The notes below the pieces were generated by a model. The model made no database searches, had not been told where the DNA came from, and worked only from the letters and a program-made list of their open reading frames with translations. This document shows positions 7,345 through 15,955 of a stretch of 20,007 nucleotides of DNA, piece by piece. The first letter of the stretch is position 1. Every line of letters begins with the position of its first letter. The stretch comes from MVYY01 sp035369865 (GTDB lineage Bacteria; Bacteroidota; Bacteroidia; Bacteroidales; Paludibacteraceae). The DNA lies in assembly GCA_035369865.1 (NCBI GenBank), contig DAOOVG010000036.1, positions 1 through 20,007 of the forward strand, read 5' to 3'. The position numbers and the translations under genes were made by a program.

Positions 7345-7626
7345 ATGACGCAAAAAGAACTCATAGATATAATTGCTAAAAATATTCAATTTCCTCGTGA
7401 AGAAGTTGAAAAATTATTGTGGACTACTTCCTTCATTTTAATAAGAGAACTCAGCGAAGGTAAAAATATAGAAATACCTGATTTTGGAAATTTTGAAATA
7501 AAAAAACGAGAAGAAAAATTGTTGGTTCATCCTGTCACAAAAAAACGTGTACTTTTTCCGCCAAAATTAGAAGTTCAGTTTAAGCAAAGTTATGCATTAG
7601 CAAAGAAGCTAAACAAATTTTTTTAA
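7345..7626 (+). CDS. Small HU/IHF-family DNA-binding protein
   Basis: This 93-residue protein has the length and fold pattern of HU. Two N-terminal helices (about 3-39, MTQKELIDIIAKN) form the dimer core, followed by the beta sheet with the hallmark IPDFGNFEIKKRE (44-56), a beta arm with HPVTKKRVLFPP (about 61-72) and a C-terminal helix. The usual RxGRNPxTG arm motif is not kept: the arm reads EEKLLVHPVTKKRVLFPP, where Pro and a basic patch remain. It is therefore a divergent member, and canonical HU-like DNA bending is uncertain. The gene lies 16 bp after rimO, and its stop codon is separated by one base from the start of the next HU-domain gene, so the two are almost certainly co-translated and may form a heterodimer. 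Confidence 0.85.
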   Translation: MTQKELIDIIAKNIQFPREEVEKLLWTTSFILIRELSEGKNIEIPDFGNFEIKKREEKLLVHPVTKKRVLFPPKLEVQFKQSYALAKKLNKFF

Positions 7627-7627
7627 A

Positions 7628-8893
7628 ATGAGTGATGTCAGATTAAATATCGAATCGTTGGTGGACTTACTTGTTGAAGAAGTTCAGACGAATAGGAGAG
7701 AAGCAGAAGAATTTTTTAAAGCTTTCTTTGCTGCGTTAGAAAGTGCTTTATTAGATGGAGAAACGGTGACAATAAAAAATTTTGGTACTTTTCAGGTAGT
7801 ACGACGTGGTCCTCACAGAATTTTAAATTTTCAAAATAGAAGAGAATTTATTATACCTCGTCGTTGTAAAGTAATTTTTACACCCGATGAAATTTTACGA
7901 GATCTTGTAAATAAGCCTTTTTCTTACCTTGAACCCGTAGAACTTGATGTTGAAGATAAAGACGAAAATTTTGTCAGCGAAGAGCCTCCTTTGGAACCTC
8001 TTAGTATTTTCAACGAACAAGCCACTGAAATCAAGAGCCTTCTCGAGGAAATAAAAAATCTTTCTCCTCCTTCTTACTCTTCTTTGCAAAATGAAGCTGT
8101 CGAAAACGTTCCCATGAAAGAAAAAGAGGAAAGTTCAGAACAGAAAAAAGAGGATGAAAATATTCCTGAAGAAATAATCGAAGAAAAAAATGAAGAAATT
8201 TTAGTGTCTTATAATAATGAAGAAGAAGAGATTGTTCCTCCACCTTCAATTATAAACAGTAAAAACGAGGAAGATAATTTTGATGAGTCATATAAAAATG
8301 AAAATTTAGAGCCATTAGGAATTCCTTCTCGACCTTTTAAAGGGAATAATCTATCAGATATTCCTTCACCTCGAAAAAGAAGACATTTCTGGCTACCATT
8401 GGTTCTGTTCATTATTATTGTTGGAGGTGTGAGTTTATATTATTTTTATTCTCCTGTAAATGAATATGTTAATACACTATTAAAAATTAAGACTGATAAG
8501 AATTTGATTTCAGGTGAAAATAAAAATTTTATAACGGAACAGCCATTTGTTGCAAAAGATTCTCTTGGAGAAGTGAGTAAACAATCAGCGAATGAGGTAG
8601 ATAGTTTGCAAATTTTATTTGATACACCCCGGTATTATAGTGAATTTATCACAACTGAAAAAATTATAGAAGGCAGCAGGTTAGCTGGACTTTCAAGACG
8701 TTACTATGGCGTGCCTGTTTTTTGGGTTTATATTTATGAAGCAAATCGTGATCGAATTGCTCATCCAGATAACATTCCTGTCGGCACACCCATTCGTGTA
8801 CCCAAATTGGATAGCCGTTTAATTGATACTTCAAATCCCCGTTGTTTGGAAAAAGCCAAAGAACTGGAAAAGCTGTACTTAGGTAAAAAATAG
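7628..8893 (+). CDS. HU domain - acidic linker - transmembrane - LysM-like domain protein
   Basis: The protein has 421 residues and an unusual layout. Residues 1-97 are an HU/IHF-like domain (NFGTFQVVRRGPHRIL at 51-66 is the core signature). Residues 100-250 are a strongly acidic, Glu/Pro/Ser-rich, probably disordered linker. Residues 254-275 form one hydrophobic helix after a PRKRRHFW basic stop, so the N-terminus should be cytoplasmic and the C-terminus periplasmic. Residues 340-394 resemble LysM: an extended segment, GSRLAGLSRRYYGVPVFWVYIYEANRD, then IPVGTPIRVP, the classic LysM ending. LysM binds peptidoglycan GlcNAc. The inferred role is to couple DNA or nucleoid to the cell wall, perhaps as heterodimer partner of the small HU protein one base upstream. 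Similar HU-LysM proteins are known to me in Bacteroidota only as uncharacterised annotations. Confidence 0.85.
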   Translation: MSDVRLNIESLVDLLVEEVQTNRREAEEFFKAFFAALESALLDGETVTIKNFGTFQVVRRGPHRILNFQNRREFIIPRRCKVIFTPDEILRDLVNKPFSYLEPVELDVEDKDENFVSEEPPLEPLSIFNEQATEIKSLLEEIKNLSPPSYSSLQNEAVENVPMKEKEESSEQKKEDENIPEEIIEEKNEEILVSYNNEEEEIVPPPSIINSKNEEDNFDESYKNENLEPLGIPSRPFKGNNLSDIPSPRKRRHFWLPLVLFIIIVGGVSLYYFYSPVNEYVNTLLKIKTDKNLISGENKNFITEQPFVAKDSLGEVSKQSANEVDSLQILFDTPRYYSEFITTEKIIEGSRLAGLSRRYYGVPVFWVYIYEANRDRIAHPDNIPVGTPIRVPKLDSRLIDTSNPRCLEKAKELEKLYLGKK

Positions 8894-8896
8894 AAG

Positions 8897-8911
8897 TTAA
8901 TAGCTTATTAA
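8897..8911 (-). terminator. Weak possible terminator of the minus-strand operon
   Basis: Read on the minus strand just after the last stop codon (8920), TTAATA, AGC and TATTAA form a 6-bp hairpin. A T-rich run ending in six T follows 5 bases later. The stem is entirely A-T and therefore weak. It overlaps nothing else but is short, so confidence is low. Confidence 0.25.
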
Positions 8912-8919
8912 TCGGGAAT

Positions 8920-10035
8920 TTATAAATTAAAGTGTTCTTTGTATCTATCGTATAGATATTTAGCTTGCAAATAAGTTGAATTAGGACTCATAAAATGAGA
9001 AAATTCAAAGGTAATAGCATCTTCTATTCCGGCTTTACGTGCTGCTTCCAGTTTTAACAATAATTTTTCCCATTTTATAGGGAGAAAACGTATTGGCATA
9101 TCACGATCAAAAGACTCAATGTTTGTCCAACAGCGCATTTTGTGTGCATCAGCTAATTTTTTATTCACTTCAAGATAATCTGGAAGTTCATGATAATCCA
9201 CTTGCCCATCTTGAAAAGCTAATATGTCTACTGCACCTTCGATATTGCTTAATATCTCGTTCCATTCATTTTCATGTTGTTGTATTGTTATGGGTTTATC
9301 GCCACTCATAACCTGGTCAGTTTTTATTCCATGAATATAAGGAGATAACAAGGTAGGAAGATTGTTTGAAATTGCTTTTGCATGTTTCCCAACTTCGGCA
9401 TATACTTTAGACATGTTTTTTGTTCGTCTACTAATTTCTTGAGAAAGATACCATCCTTTAAAAGAAGTATGATGACTATATTTCCCCCATACCTCGTCTA
9501 TCAGCTTTAAATTTAAATCTATTTCTTTTTGAAAAGCACCTTCGATCCAATATTTTCCAGAATCATACATGCCAAAATAAAAAGCCATATTATATTTATC
9601 AGCTAAGGTCAGAAACATTTCAACCAAATCTACAGGAGGATAAAAAACATCTTCTGAATCCAGAATACATTTAAAAGGTGAAGCTATCCAACGACCTAGG
9701 CCTGCACGAATCAATACTACTGTATGGATTCCAATTGCTTTCATTGCTTGAAAATCTTTGTCCCATTCTTTTACTCCCCAATTTTGATGAGGTATATCCC
9801 AACTTATTTCATCAAGGAAAGTAGCGTGGATTGGCATTCCTTTAAAAATTTCTGGGGTTTTAAACATTTCATTAGATAGTTTTTTAAAGGGTGGAGATTT
9901 TTTCTCTGGGAATAATGGTTTTTTTGTAATTTCTGACTTAACGTGAGCATTGAGAGTTTGAGCTGTTAATAATCCTGCAGAACCAATAGCTATATTTTTT
10001 ATAAAATTTCTTCTACCAATTTTTTTCGTTTTCAT
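8920..10035 (-). CDS. Tat-exported DUF4434-like TIM-barrel protein (copy 1)
   Basis: The protein has 371 residues. The N-terminus carries a twin-arginine signal, GRRNFIKN (8-15), with a hydrophobic stretch to about 30, so it should be exported folded. The mature part resembles DUF4434/glycoside-hydrolase-like TIM barrels: ATFLDEISWDIPHQNW (71-86), AIGIHTVVLIRAG (100-112), the GWYLSQEISR block with Glu200 as candidate catalytic acid, AFQDG (273-277), CWTNIESFDRDMP (302-314) and ITFEFSHFMSP (341-351). It is close to the gene at 11521-12657 over its whole length, so the two are paralogues, placed on either side of the MFS transporter. It is the last gene of the operon, 61 bp after the transporter. 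The fold is inferred from motif pattern; the substrate is unknown. Confidence 0.75.
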   Translation of the reverse strand: MKTKKIGRRNFIKNIAIGSAGLLTAQTLNAHVKSEITKKPLFPEKKSPPFKKLSNEMFKTPEIFKGMPIHATFLDEISWDIPHQNWGVKEWDKDFQAMKAIGIHTVVLIRAGLGRWIASPFKCILDSEDVFYPPVDLVEMFLTLADKYNMAFYFGMYDSGKYWIEGAFQKEIDLNLKLIDEVWGKYSHHTSFKGWYLSQEISRRTKNMSKVYAEVGKHAKAISNNLPTLLSPYIHGIKTDQVMSGDKPITIQQHENEWNEILSNIEGAVDILAFQDGQVDYHELPDYLEVNKKLADAHKMRCWTNIESFDRDMPIRFLPIKWEKLLLKLEAARKAGIEDAITFEFSHFMSPNSTYLQAKYLYDRYKEHFNL

Positions 10036-10096
10036 ACCTTTATTTCAATTTTTATACTAAAGGTTATTTTCGTAAATGCTTGTTGAAATAAATTTT

Positions 10097-11515
10097 TTAT
10101 TTTGTTTTTGTGTTTTTTAACCAGAAACGCTCAATATCTTCCAATGATTTTCCTGCTGTTTCGGGCATCAGTTTCCAAACAATGAGCATGTATGGTATGC
10201 ACATTGCTGCGAAAAGGAAGAAAGTTCCTGATGGAGTCAAAGTTTCTAACATCCATGGAGTAAGTTGTCCGATAAGATAGGTGCCAATCCATAACGAAAG
10301 GGTTGCAATAGACATAGCCAATCCCCTAATGCGAGTAGGATACATTTCAGATAGAAAAACAAAAATGACGGCGCTAATAGAGCCAGCACAAAAAAATATG
10401 TAGGCAAGGAAGCATATTAACAAAAAAATACTTGTTAATCCCCAAACATTAGCAAAGGAAAAATAAAGTCCAATTAGTATAAGAGAAATAATCATACCAC
10501 TTACACCAACATACACGAGTTTTTTACGTCCAATTTTATCAATGATCAGTAAAGCCAACACCGTAGTGAGCATGTTAACCGTTCCTATTAATGCTTGATA
10601 AAATAGCGAATCGCCTCGTGATAAGCCACTTGATTCGAAAATAGAAGGTCCATAATATAAAACGGCATTGACACCCATAAATTGACCCAACATAGCAATG
10701 GCACAACCGATAAGCACCGCTTTTCTAAAACCTGGCTGCATGAGTACTTTCCAGTCAGAAGATTCTTTTGCCTGTAACTGAAGTACTTTTTCTGTTTCAT
10801 TCATTTGATAAATTACTTCCTCCTGATTTGTAAAAATTCTTGAAAATATTTGAGCAGCTTGACTTTTTTTATTTCTTACCATTAACCATCGTGGACTTTC
10901 AGGAATAAAAAATATGACAATGAAAAACAATAAGGCAGGCAATGTTTCTGCTCCTAACATACCACGCCATGCTTCAGTCGCGAAAATTTTTTGCATCATA
11001 GGATTGGCTGAATGATAATTTACTGATAAATTTAATAGATAGTAATTCATCAGATATGCGGCAAGAAATCCAATAGTGACGGCTAATTGGTATAATGAAA
11101 CCAGTCTGCCGCGGTGTGAAGCTGGAGAGATTTCGGAAATATAAAGCGGGCATACTACAGAAACGATTCCTATACCTGCTCCTCCTACCATTCGCCAGAT
11201 GACAAGTTCTGTTAAACTATTAGATAAGGCACAGCCAATTCCACAGGAAGTAAATAAAACAGCCGATAAAAACATGGTTATTTTTCTACCTAATTTATCA
11301 CTTAATCTACCAGCAAAAATTACCCCTATAATTGATCCAACCAATGCACTGCCAACATACCAACCACTTTGCATAGTGGTGAGTTGAAATTGAGTAGAAA
11401 CTTGTGAAATAGTTCCTGAAATAACGGCTGTATCATAACCGAATAAGAGTCCTCCCAAAGCAGCAACCAATGAGAGAAAAGCAACATACCCCATTTGAAT
11501 AGTTTTATTTTCCAT
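10097..11515 (-). CDS. MFS sugar:proton symporter (sugar porter family, XylE-like)
   Basis: This is a 12-helix inner-membrane transporter of 472 residues in the sugar porter family. Signatures are GGLLFGYDTAVISG in helix 1 (about 21-34), GRLSDKLGRK in loop 2-3, PESPRWLM before the central loop, DKIGRKKLVYVG in loop 8-9, and the closing PETAGKSLEDIE. Its closest well-known relatives are XylE and GalP of E. coli, and the substrate is most likely a monosaccharide. It lies between two DUF4434-like genes, 5 bp after the upstream one, and so probably imports the product released by the exported enzymes of the operon. No matching cytoplasmic kinase or isomerase is in the window. Exact sugar specificity cannot be decided from sequence alone. 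Confidence 0.9.
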   Translation of the reverse strand: MENKTIQMGYVAFLSLVAALGGLLFGYDTAVISGTISQVSTQFQLTTMQSGWYVGSALVGSIIGVIFAGRLSDKLGRKITMFLSAVLFTSCGIGCALSNSLTELVIWRMVGGAGIGIVSVVCPLYISEISPASHRGRLVSLYQLAVTIGFLAAYLMNYYLLNLSVNYHSANPMMQKIFATEAWRGMLGAETLPALLFFIVIFFIPESPRWLMVRNKKSQAAQIFSRIFTNQEEVIYQMNETEKVLQLQAKESSDWKVLMQPGFRKAVLIGCAIAMLGQFMGVNAVLYYGPSIFESSGLSRGDSLFYQALIGTVNMLTTVLALLIIDKIGRKKLVYVGVSGMIISLILIGLYFSFANVWGLTSIFLLICFLAYIFFCAGSISAVIFVFLSEMYPTRIRGLAMSIATLSLWIGTYLIGQLTPWMLETLTPSGTFFLFAAMCIPYMLIVWKLMPETAGKSLEDIERFWLKNTKTK

Positions 11516-11520
11516 AAAAA

Positions 11521-12657
11521 TTATAAATTAAAATATTCTTTATAGCGATGATACAGATGACCTGCTTGATGATAAGCTGATTGCGGACTCATAAAATGAG
11601 AAAATTCAAAAGTAATGGCTTTATCATAATTTGCCCGTTTAGCAGCTTCCAGTTTAAGACGAAGTTTATCAAATTTGATAGGGAGGAATTTAATAGGCAT
11701 ATCTCTGTCAAATGATTCAGCATTGGTCCAGCACTTCATACCATATTTATCAGCAAGTTTTTTATTTACAGTAAAGAAAGCGTCCAATTCATCATAATCA
11801 ATATGACCATCTTGAAAAGCGCAGGCATCAACTACATCGTGAATACCGGCAAAAATTTCGTCCCATTCTTTTTCATGTTGCTGCACCGAAATGGCTTCTT
11901 CTTTTGTCAAAGCACTGCTACTTGCAGCAACCGCTTTTTTGCCTTCAATCCAAGGAGAGATAAAAGTAGGAAGTCCGCCTGAAACTTCTTTACATTGTTT
12001 TCCCATAGCATGAAAAGCACCAATAGCTCCTTTTGTTGCTCTGCTTATTTCTCCACTAATGTACCAACCCTGAAAACTTTTATGTTTTTCTCCATAATTT
12101 TTCCATACCTCATCAATAACATATTTATTGTCCTCAATTTCATACGACATGTCGCCTGTTTCCCAATAATGCCCTGAGTCATAGAGACCAAAATAAAATT
12201 TCATACCATATTTTTCTGCCAATCTCAGAAACATATCCAGTAAATCAACAGAGGGCATGTAACATCCTTTGTTTAGTAAGTATTTTGAAGGATAAGTAAT
12301 AAATTTTTTGTAACCACTTCGAATCATGATAACCGTATCGATTCCAATTGCTTTCATGTATTGAAAATCCAAATCCCATTCGGCTTCACCCCAATTTTGG
12401 TGAGGAATATCGTGCGAAATTTCATCCAGAAAAGTTCCAGTGATTTTTAAGCCATTTTCTTTTGGTACGATGAGCTTGCTTTTTAATAATTCATTTTTTT
12501 TAATATTGAGGATAGGTCTATTTTTGGGGTATACTTCTTTCTCTAACTTTGATATCTGTTGATTGGAACCTATAGCTTGCACTTGGGATAAGGCAATAGT
12601 AGAAGCACTGGCAACAGCCGCTTTTTTTAAGAAATCTCTTCTTGAAGTTTTTTTCAT
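11521..12657 (-). CDS. Tat-exported DUF4434-like TIM-barrel protein (copy 2)
   Basis: The protein has 378 residues. It begins with a clear twin-arginine signal, SRRDFLKKAAV (5-15), ending around SQVQA. It shares with its paralogue at 8920-10035 the blocks GTFLDEISHDIPHQNWGEAEWD, GWYISGEISRATKG (Glu203 aligned with Glu200 of copy 1), CAFQDGHIDYDEL, CWTNAESFDRDMPIKFLPIK and ITFEFSHFMSPQSAY, so any active site should be conserved in both. The copies differ most in the N-terminal 65 residues and in a few loops, such as the stretch before VQQHEKEWDEI, where this copy is longer. It ends 5 bp before the transporter and starts 18 bp after the FAD oxidoreductase. Functional assignment as a glycoside hydrolase is inference from the family. 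Confidence 0.75.
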   Translation of the reverse strand: MKKTSRRDFLKKAAVASASTIALSQVQAIGSNQQISKLEKEVYPKNRPILNIKKNELLKSKLIVPKENGLKITGTFLDEISHDIPHQNWGEAEWDLDFQYMKAIGIDTVIMIRSGYKKFITYPSKYLLNKGCYMPSVDLLDMFLRLAEKYGMKFYFGLYDSGHYWETGDMSYEIEDNKYVIDEVWKNYGEKHKSFQGWYISGEISRATKGAIGAFHAMGKQCKEVSGGLPTFISPWIEGKKAVAASSSALTKEEAISVQQHEKEWDEIFAGIHDVVDACAFQDGHIDYDELDAFFTVNKKLADKYGMKCWTNAESFDRDMPIKFLPIKFDKLRLKLEAAKRANYDKAITFEFSHFMSPQSAYHQAGHLYHRYKEYFNL

Positions 12658-12675
12658 GATTAAAATATTTTTTGG

Positions 12676-14559
12676 TTAATTTTTAAAGTTCCCATAAATA
12701 TCTACTTTTTTCTTATTAAATGGGTCCAATAATTGATCTATTAACACAGCCATTTCTCCTCTGGTAATTTGTTTATTAAAATCGAAAGGAGTGAAGTGAT
12801 ATTTTGAATAAATTTGCTTTGAAGCTTTTTCAATTCCTTCTTTAATGATGATATTTTCTTTTTGAGCAATATTATCAATTATTTGCAAAGCATCTTTCAA
12901 AATGACAGGAGAAGTGATAGAATTAATTTCAATATCAGGATAAACTTCTTTTAAACCTTCTAATTCTGAATATAAAAGAATGTCGTTCACCCTAAACCAT
13001 GTTTCATTAGCCCAACCTTTGCTTTTCCCTTCTCCTTTAAGAATGCCAGTAGCACCGATTCGTTGTAAAGGTAAAAATAAAGAGTCGTTTTTTTCTACAT
13101 CTAAATAGGGCATAAGATATCCACCATAATTTAATATTGTGTTTTGCACATCACGAACTTCAACTTCATTTATTTTTTTGTTTTGTTTTACAGCAAGAGC
13201 TGCTAAAGCTCCTGCTGCTTGCCCTACTTGTAAAACTACTGGTTGCAAACGGGTTGTACCATTTACTATGTTGGAAACAGAAATTGATTTCTCAGCTACG
13301 ATTAATCCTGGTATGTCCTTAGGAATTAATGTTCCGAGTGGTAATCCATAAGAGGGGATAGGATAAAAACTTAAATCTGGAAGTGGTACTTGACCATTAT
13401 ATCTTTTGTGATGATGATCAATTGGATAATCGCCAACAGCAATATTTGTTCGGTATAATTTATATTTTTGAGAATAAGGTTCTCTGATATAATTTTCTGT
13501 AAAACGAATTAAACCATGTATTCTTCTTGATTCACGATGATAAGGTATAAAAGGCAACAAATCTTCTGTAGGATATTCATCATCTGCCAATCCTAAATTG
13601 TTGAACCCTAACTCTTTTTGCATAAAATAAATGAATCCCATTGTTATATTTTTTGCCTTTTTTAGTGCTTCTATTCTTTCTTCGGTAGTCATTTCTATAA
13701 TGTTAAGGTAACAATCGTTGCCATCCATAGGCCAATTAATCATATATTTATTGTTTGGTAATTTTCCATAAGTAATCATGGTTTGTGCAGGCCAGGGTTG
13801 TGGTGGGTTTGAACAATATTTATTAATACAACAACACAAGTAAAGAGTGGAATCGTAATCGATTGGTCTTTCAATGGTGACATCGCGTCCATAATCTTTT
13901 AAAGTGGCTACATAAGTTAAATCTTGAATGATGTCATTGGCTTCTTCTGGTGCTCCAGGTTCACCTGTTTCTTTTCTGCTTTCCATGCCTATATCGTAGC
14001 CTACCCCACATAGTTTAGCAACGTCTCCTAATTCTGTGGCATCAATAACAATTTTAGCAGAAAAAGTAAGAGTGCCATTTGGTGTATTTACTTCTGCGAA
14101 CCATTTGTCATTCTTCTTTTTTAATGAAGAAAGTGTAGAATTATAATATACTTTTAATTTTTTTTCTTTAGCAGCAATATTTTTAAAAATTTTATCACCT
14201 ACAGAGGGTTCAAATAAAACATTGCTTACCCATCCTGTTTTTAATGCTTCAGGAGTTCTATAGTAGTTTGTTAAAGAATCTTTAAATTCTCCCCATATCC
14301 CGCTTGGTAATTGATAATTGCCATCTACTGCACTTACTCCAGCAGCAGTTAACATTCCTCCCAACCACGTAGATTCTTCAATAATTACCGTTTCAGCATT
14401 TAATCTTGAAGATTGTATTCCTGCACTGATTCCGCTTGCCCCTCCTCCGATTATCAACACATCAGTTTTGATAACATTATCTTTGATGCAAGAAGATAAA
14501 CTAAAAAAAAATGCCGCACTCATAAAAAGGTAAAATATAGAATTTTTATTTGATTTCAT
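12676..14559 (-). CDS. Lipoprotein FAD-dependent oxidoreductase (PF12831-like) with SLH-like tail
   Basis: I place the start at the ATG at 14559. The reading frame runs 30 codons further upstream, into the end of the neighbouring gene, but only the 14559 start puts a lipoprotein signal at the N-terminus: a hydrophobic core and LSSC with Cys24. The mature protein opens with a Rossmann FAD motif, VLIIGGGASGISAG (34-47), followed by EESTWLGGMLTAAGVSAVDG, typical of the FAD_oxidored (PF12831) family. The last 130 residues contain LQRIGATGILKGEGKSKGWANETWF and ITRGEMAVLIDQLL, which resemble S-layer-homology-like repeats seen at the end of such proteins. The length is 627 residues. It is probably anchored in the periplasm or outer membrane. 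The family often acts on sugars or sugar alcohols; the substrate here is unknown. Export of an FAD enzyme by a Sec lipoprotein signal, not Tat, is notable. Confidence 0.8.
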   Translation of the reverse strand: MKSNKNSIFYLFMSAAFFFSLSSCIKDNVIKTDVLIIGGGASGISAGIQSSRLNAETVIIEESTWLGGMLTAAGVSAVDGNYQLPSGIWGEFKDSLTNYYRTPEALKTGWVSNVLFEPSVGDKIFKNIAAKEKKLKVYYNSTLSSLKKKNDKWFAEVNTPNGTLTFSAKIVIDATELGDVAKLCGVGYDIGMESRKETGEPGAPEEANDIIQDLTYVATLKDYGRDVTIERPIDYDSTLYLCCCINKYCSNPPQPWPAQTMITYGKLPNNKYMINWPMDGNDCYLNIIEMTTEERIEALKKAKNITMGFIYFMQKELGFNNLGLADDEYPTEDLLPFIPYHRESRRIHGLIRFTENYIREPYSQKYKLYRTNIAVGDYPIDHHHKRYNGQVPLPDLSFYPIPSYGLPLGTLIPKDIPGLIVAEKSISVSNIVNGTTRLQPVVLQVGQAAGALAALAVKQNKKINEVEVRDVQNTILNYGGYLMPYLDVEKNDSLFLPLQRIGATGILKGEGKSKGWANETWFRVNDILLYSELEGLKEVYPDIEINSITSPVILKDALQIIDNIAQKENIIIKEGIEKASKQIYSKYHFTPFDFNKQITRGEMAVLIDQLLDPFNKKKVDIYGNFKN

Positions 14560-14588
14560 AAAAAAAGATTTTAAAGATGTCAAATTAT

Positions 14589-15920
14589 CTATTTTTTTAT
14601 TGTTTCTAAAGGCTTGCTTTCTAACATGCCATTTTGGACGTCGTTCCATAGATTTTTTTCTATAATGTGAGAAATATCGAAAATCATGACTCCATCAGAT
14701 TCTTGTAAATTCATGATAATAGAACGAGTTAAATCTTTACGTTGATTATAAAATTGACTTGCCAAAATTCCTCCATAAAAAGGATTTCCGTCTAAAATTT
14801 TTTTTAATTTTTTGCAAGAACCTTCTACACAATACCATGTCCCTTGTTGAAGTTGGGTATCCGTTTCATTTTTTATCATCGGTTGATTTTTTAAATAATC
14901 TTCAATTGAAATGGTAGTATAATAGTTCCCAACAGTGAATAAATCCAATAATTCTCTAAAACCGAAATTTTTATACTCAGAAGTTGCCCACTTGTATTCT
15001 TTACTAGGGTCATAATTTTTACTTGCAAAGTTGACCCCTACTTCATAATAGGAAGGATACCATGCTCCTGTATAAACTCCAAAAGAAATATTTTTATTCA
15101 CTGATTTTACTTTTTTTCGGGCTAAAGACATAAAATCATAAATATTTTTAGCTCTCCATTCTATCCATTTCAAAAAATGTTTACCTTCTTTTGGATAAAA
15201 ATTACCTTTTGAGTCTTTTTGCCATTCATAAATATCATTGGGAAAATTTTCTATTTTTTGTCCTATGTATTGTTCAAATTTTAAACGAGAATAATTTGAA
15301 AAATCTGCCATAATACCATCATATCTTGCTCTATCGAGGATAATACCATCAATAGCTGGATATTTTGATATAAATTCTGTAAAAATATTTAAAATATATT
15401 CTTGATAGTCAGGTAAAATCGGATTAATCATGGCAGAGTATTTATTTTTTAACTCTGTAATAGGGAGGATTCCTTTATCAGGAGTATAAACTACAGAAGC
15501 CCATTCAGGGTGAGTGGTATAAATAATGCCACGATCATAAAAATTGTGTCCTCCTACAAAAACATTAAAGGAAGCATGTACTTGTAATCCCAATTGATGG
15601 GCTTTTGTTATGAAATAATTGGCAAAGTCGAAGTCGGGTCTATTAAAACCTTTCCATTCTTTCATTTGTGGGGCAAATTGACTTTTATATAGTACTTCAC
15701 CACTAATTGGACGTACATCCAAAATGGCGTGAGTAAATCCTAACTTCTTTATTTTGTCAAGGTAATAATCAATAGAGTCAGGATAACTTAAACGTTTAAA
15801 GTTAGCTGTTGCATCAAACCACATTAATGCGGGTTTCTTGTTATATTTTTTTTCAGCAGCGGTTGATATAGAAAAAATAAATAAAAAAGAAAGAGTTAAA
15901 GAGATTAAAATTTTTTTCAT
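14589..15920 (-). CDS. Exported GHL10-type glycosyl hydrolase-like protein (copy 1)
   Basis: The protein has 443 residues with a Sec signal peptide (1 to about 22). The remainder matches the pattern of glycosyl-hydrolase-like 10 (GHL10, PF02638) TIM barrels: KLGFTHAILDVRPISGEVLYKS (59-80), the strand-loop GLQVHASFNVFVGG with His115, DGIILDRARYDG (191-202) with candidate catalytic Asp196, NISFGVYTGAWYPSYYEVGVNF, YKWATSEYKNFGFRELLDLFTVGNY and ESDGVMIFDISHI near the C-terminus. It is paralogous to the truncated gene at the right end of the window, with which it shares most of these blocks. It sits 29 bp upstream of the FAD oxidoreductase start. The family is linked to polysaccharide breakdown, but its reaction is poorly known; no substrate can be assigned here. 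Confidence 0.8.
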   Translation of the reverse strand: MKKILISLTLSFLFIFSISTAAEKKYNKKPALMWFDATANFKRLSYPDSIDYYLDKIKKLGFTHAILDVRPISGEVLYKSQFAPQMKEWKGFNRPDFDFANYFITKAHQLGLQVHASFNVFVGGHNFYDRGIIYTTHPEWASVVYTPDKGILPITELKNKYSAMINPILPDYQEYILNIFTEFISKYPAIDGIILDRARYDGIMADFSNYSRLKFEQYIGQKIENFPNDIYEWQKDSKGNFYPKEGKHFLKWIEWRAKNIYDFMSLARKKVKSVNKNISFGVYTGAWYPSYYEVGVNFASKNYDPSKEYKWATSEYKNFGFRELLDLFTVGNYYTTISIEDYLKNQPMIKNETDTQLQQGTWYCVEGSCKKLKKILDGNPFYGGILASQFYNQRKDLTRSIIMNLQESDGVMIFDISHIIEKNLWNDVQNGMLESKPLETIKK

Positions 15921-15955
15921 AGTTATTTATTTTAGCAATTTATTATTCATCAAAA

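Noticed and set aside
7895..8412. Minus-strand open frames inside the HU-LysM gene
   Set aside because: They are antisense shadows of the low-complexity acidic linker, with no start context or recognisable domain.
14560..14649. N-terminal extension of the FAD oxidoreductase overlapping the preceding gene
   Set aside because: The extension has no signal features and is probably just the open frame; the internal ATG at 14559 restores a proper lipoprotein signal and leaves a normal 29-bp gap.
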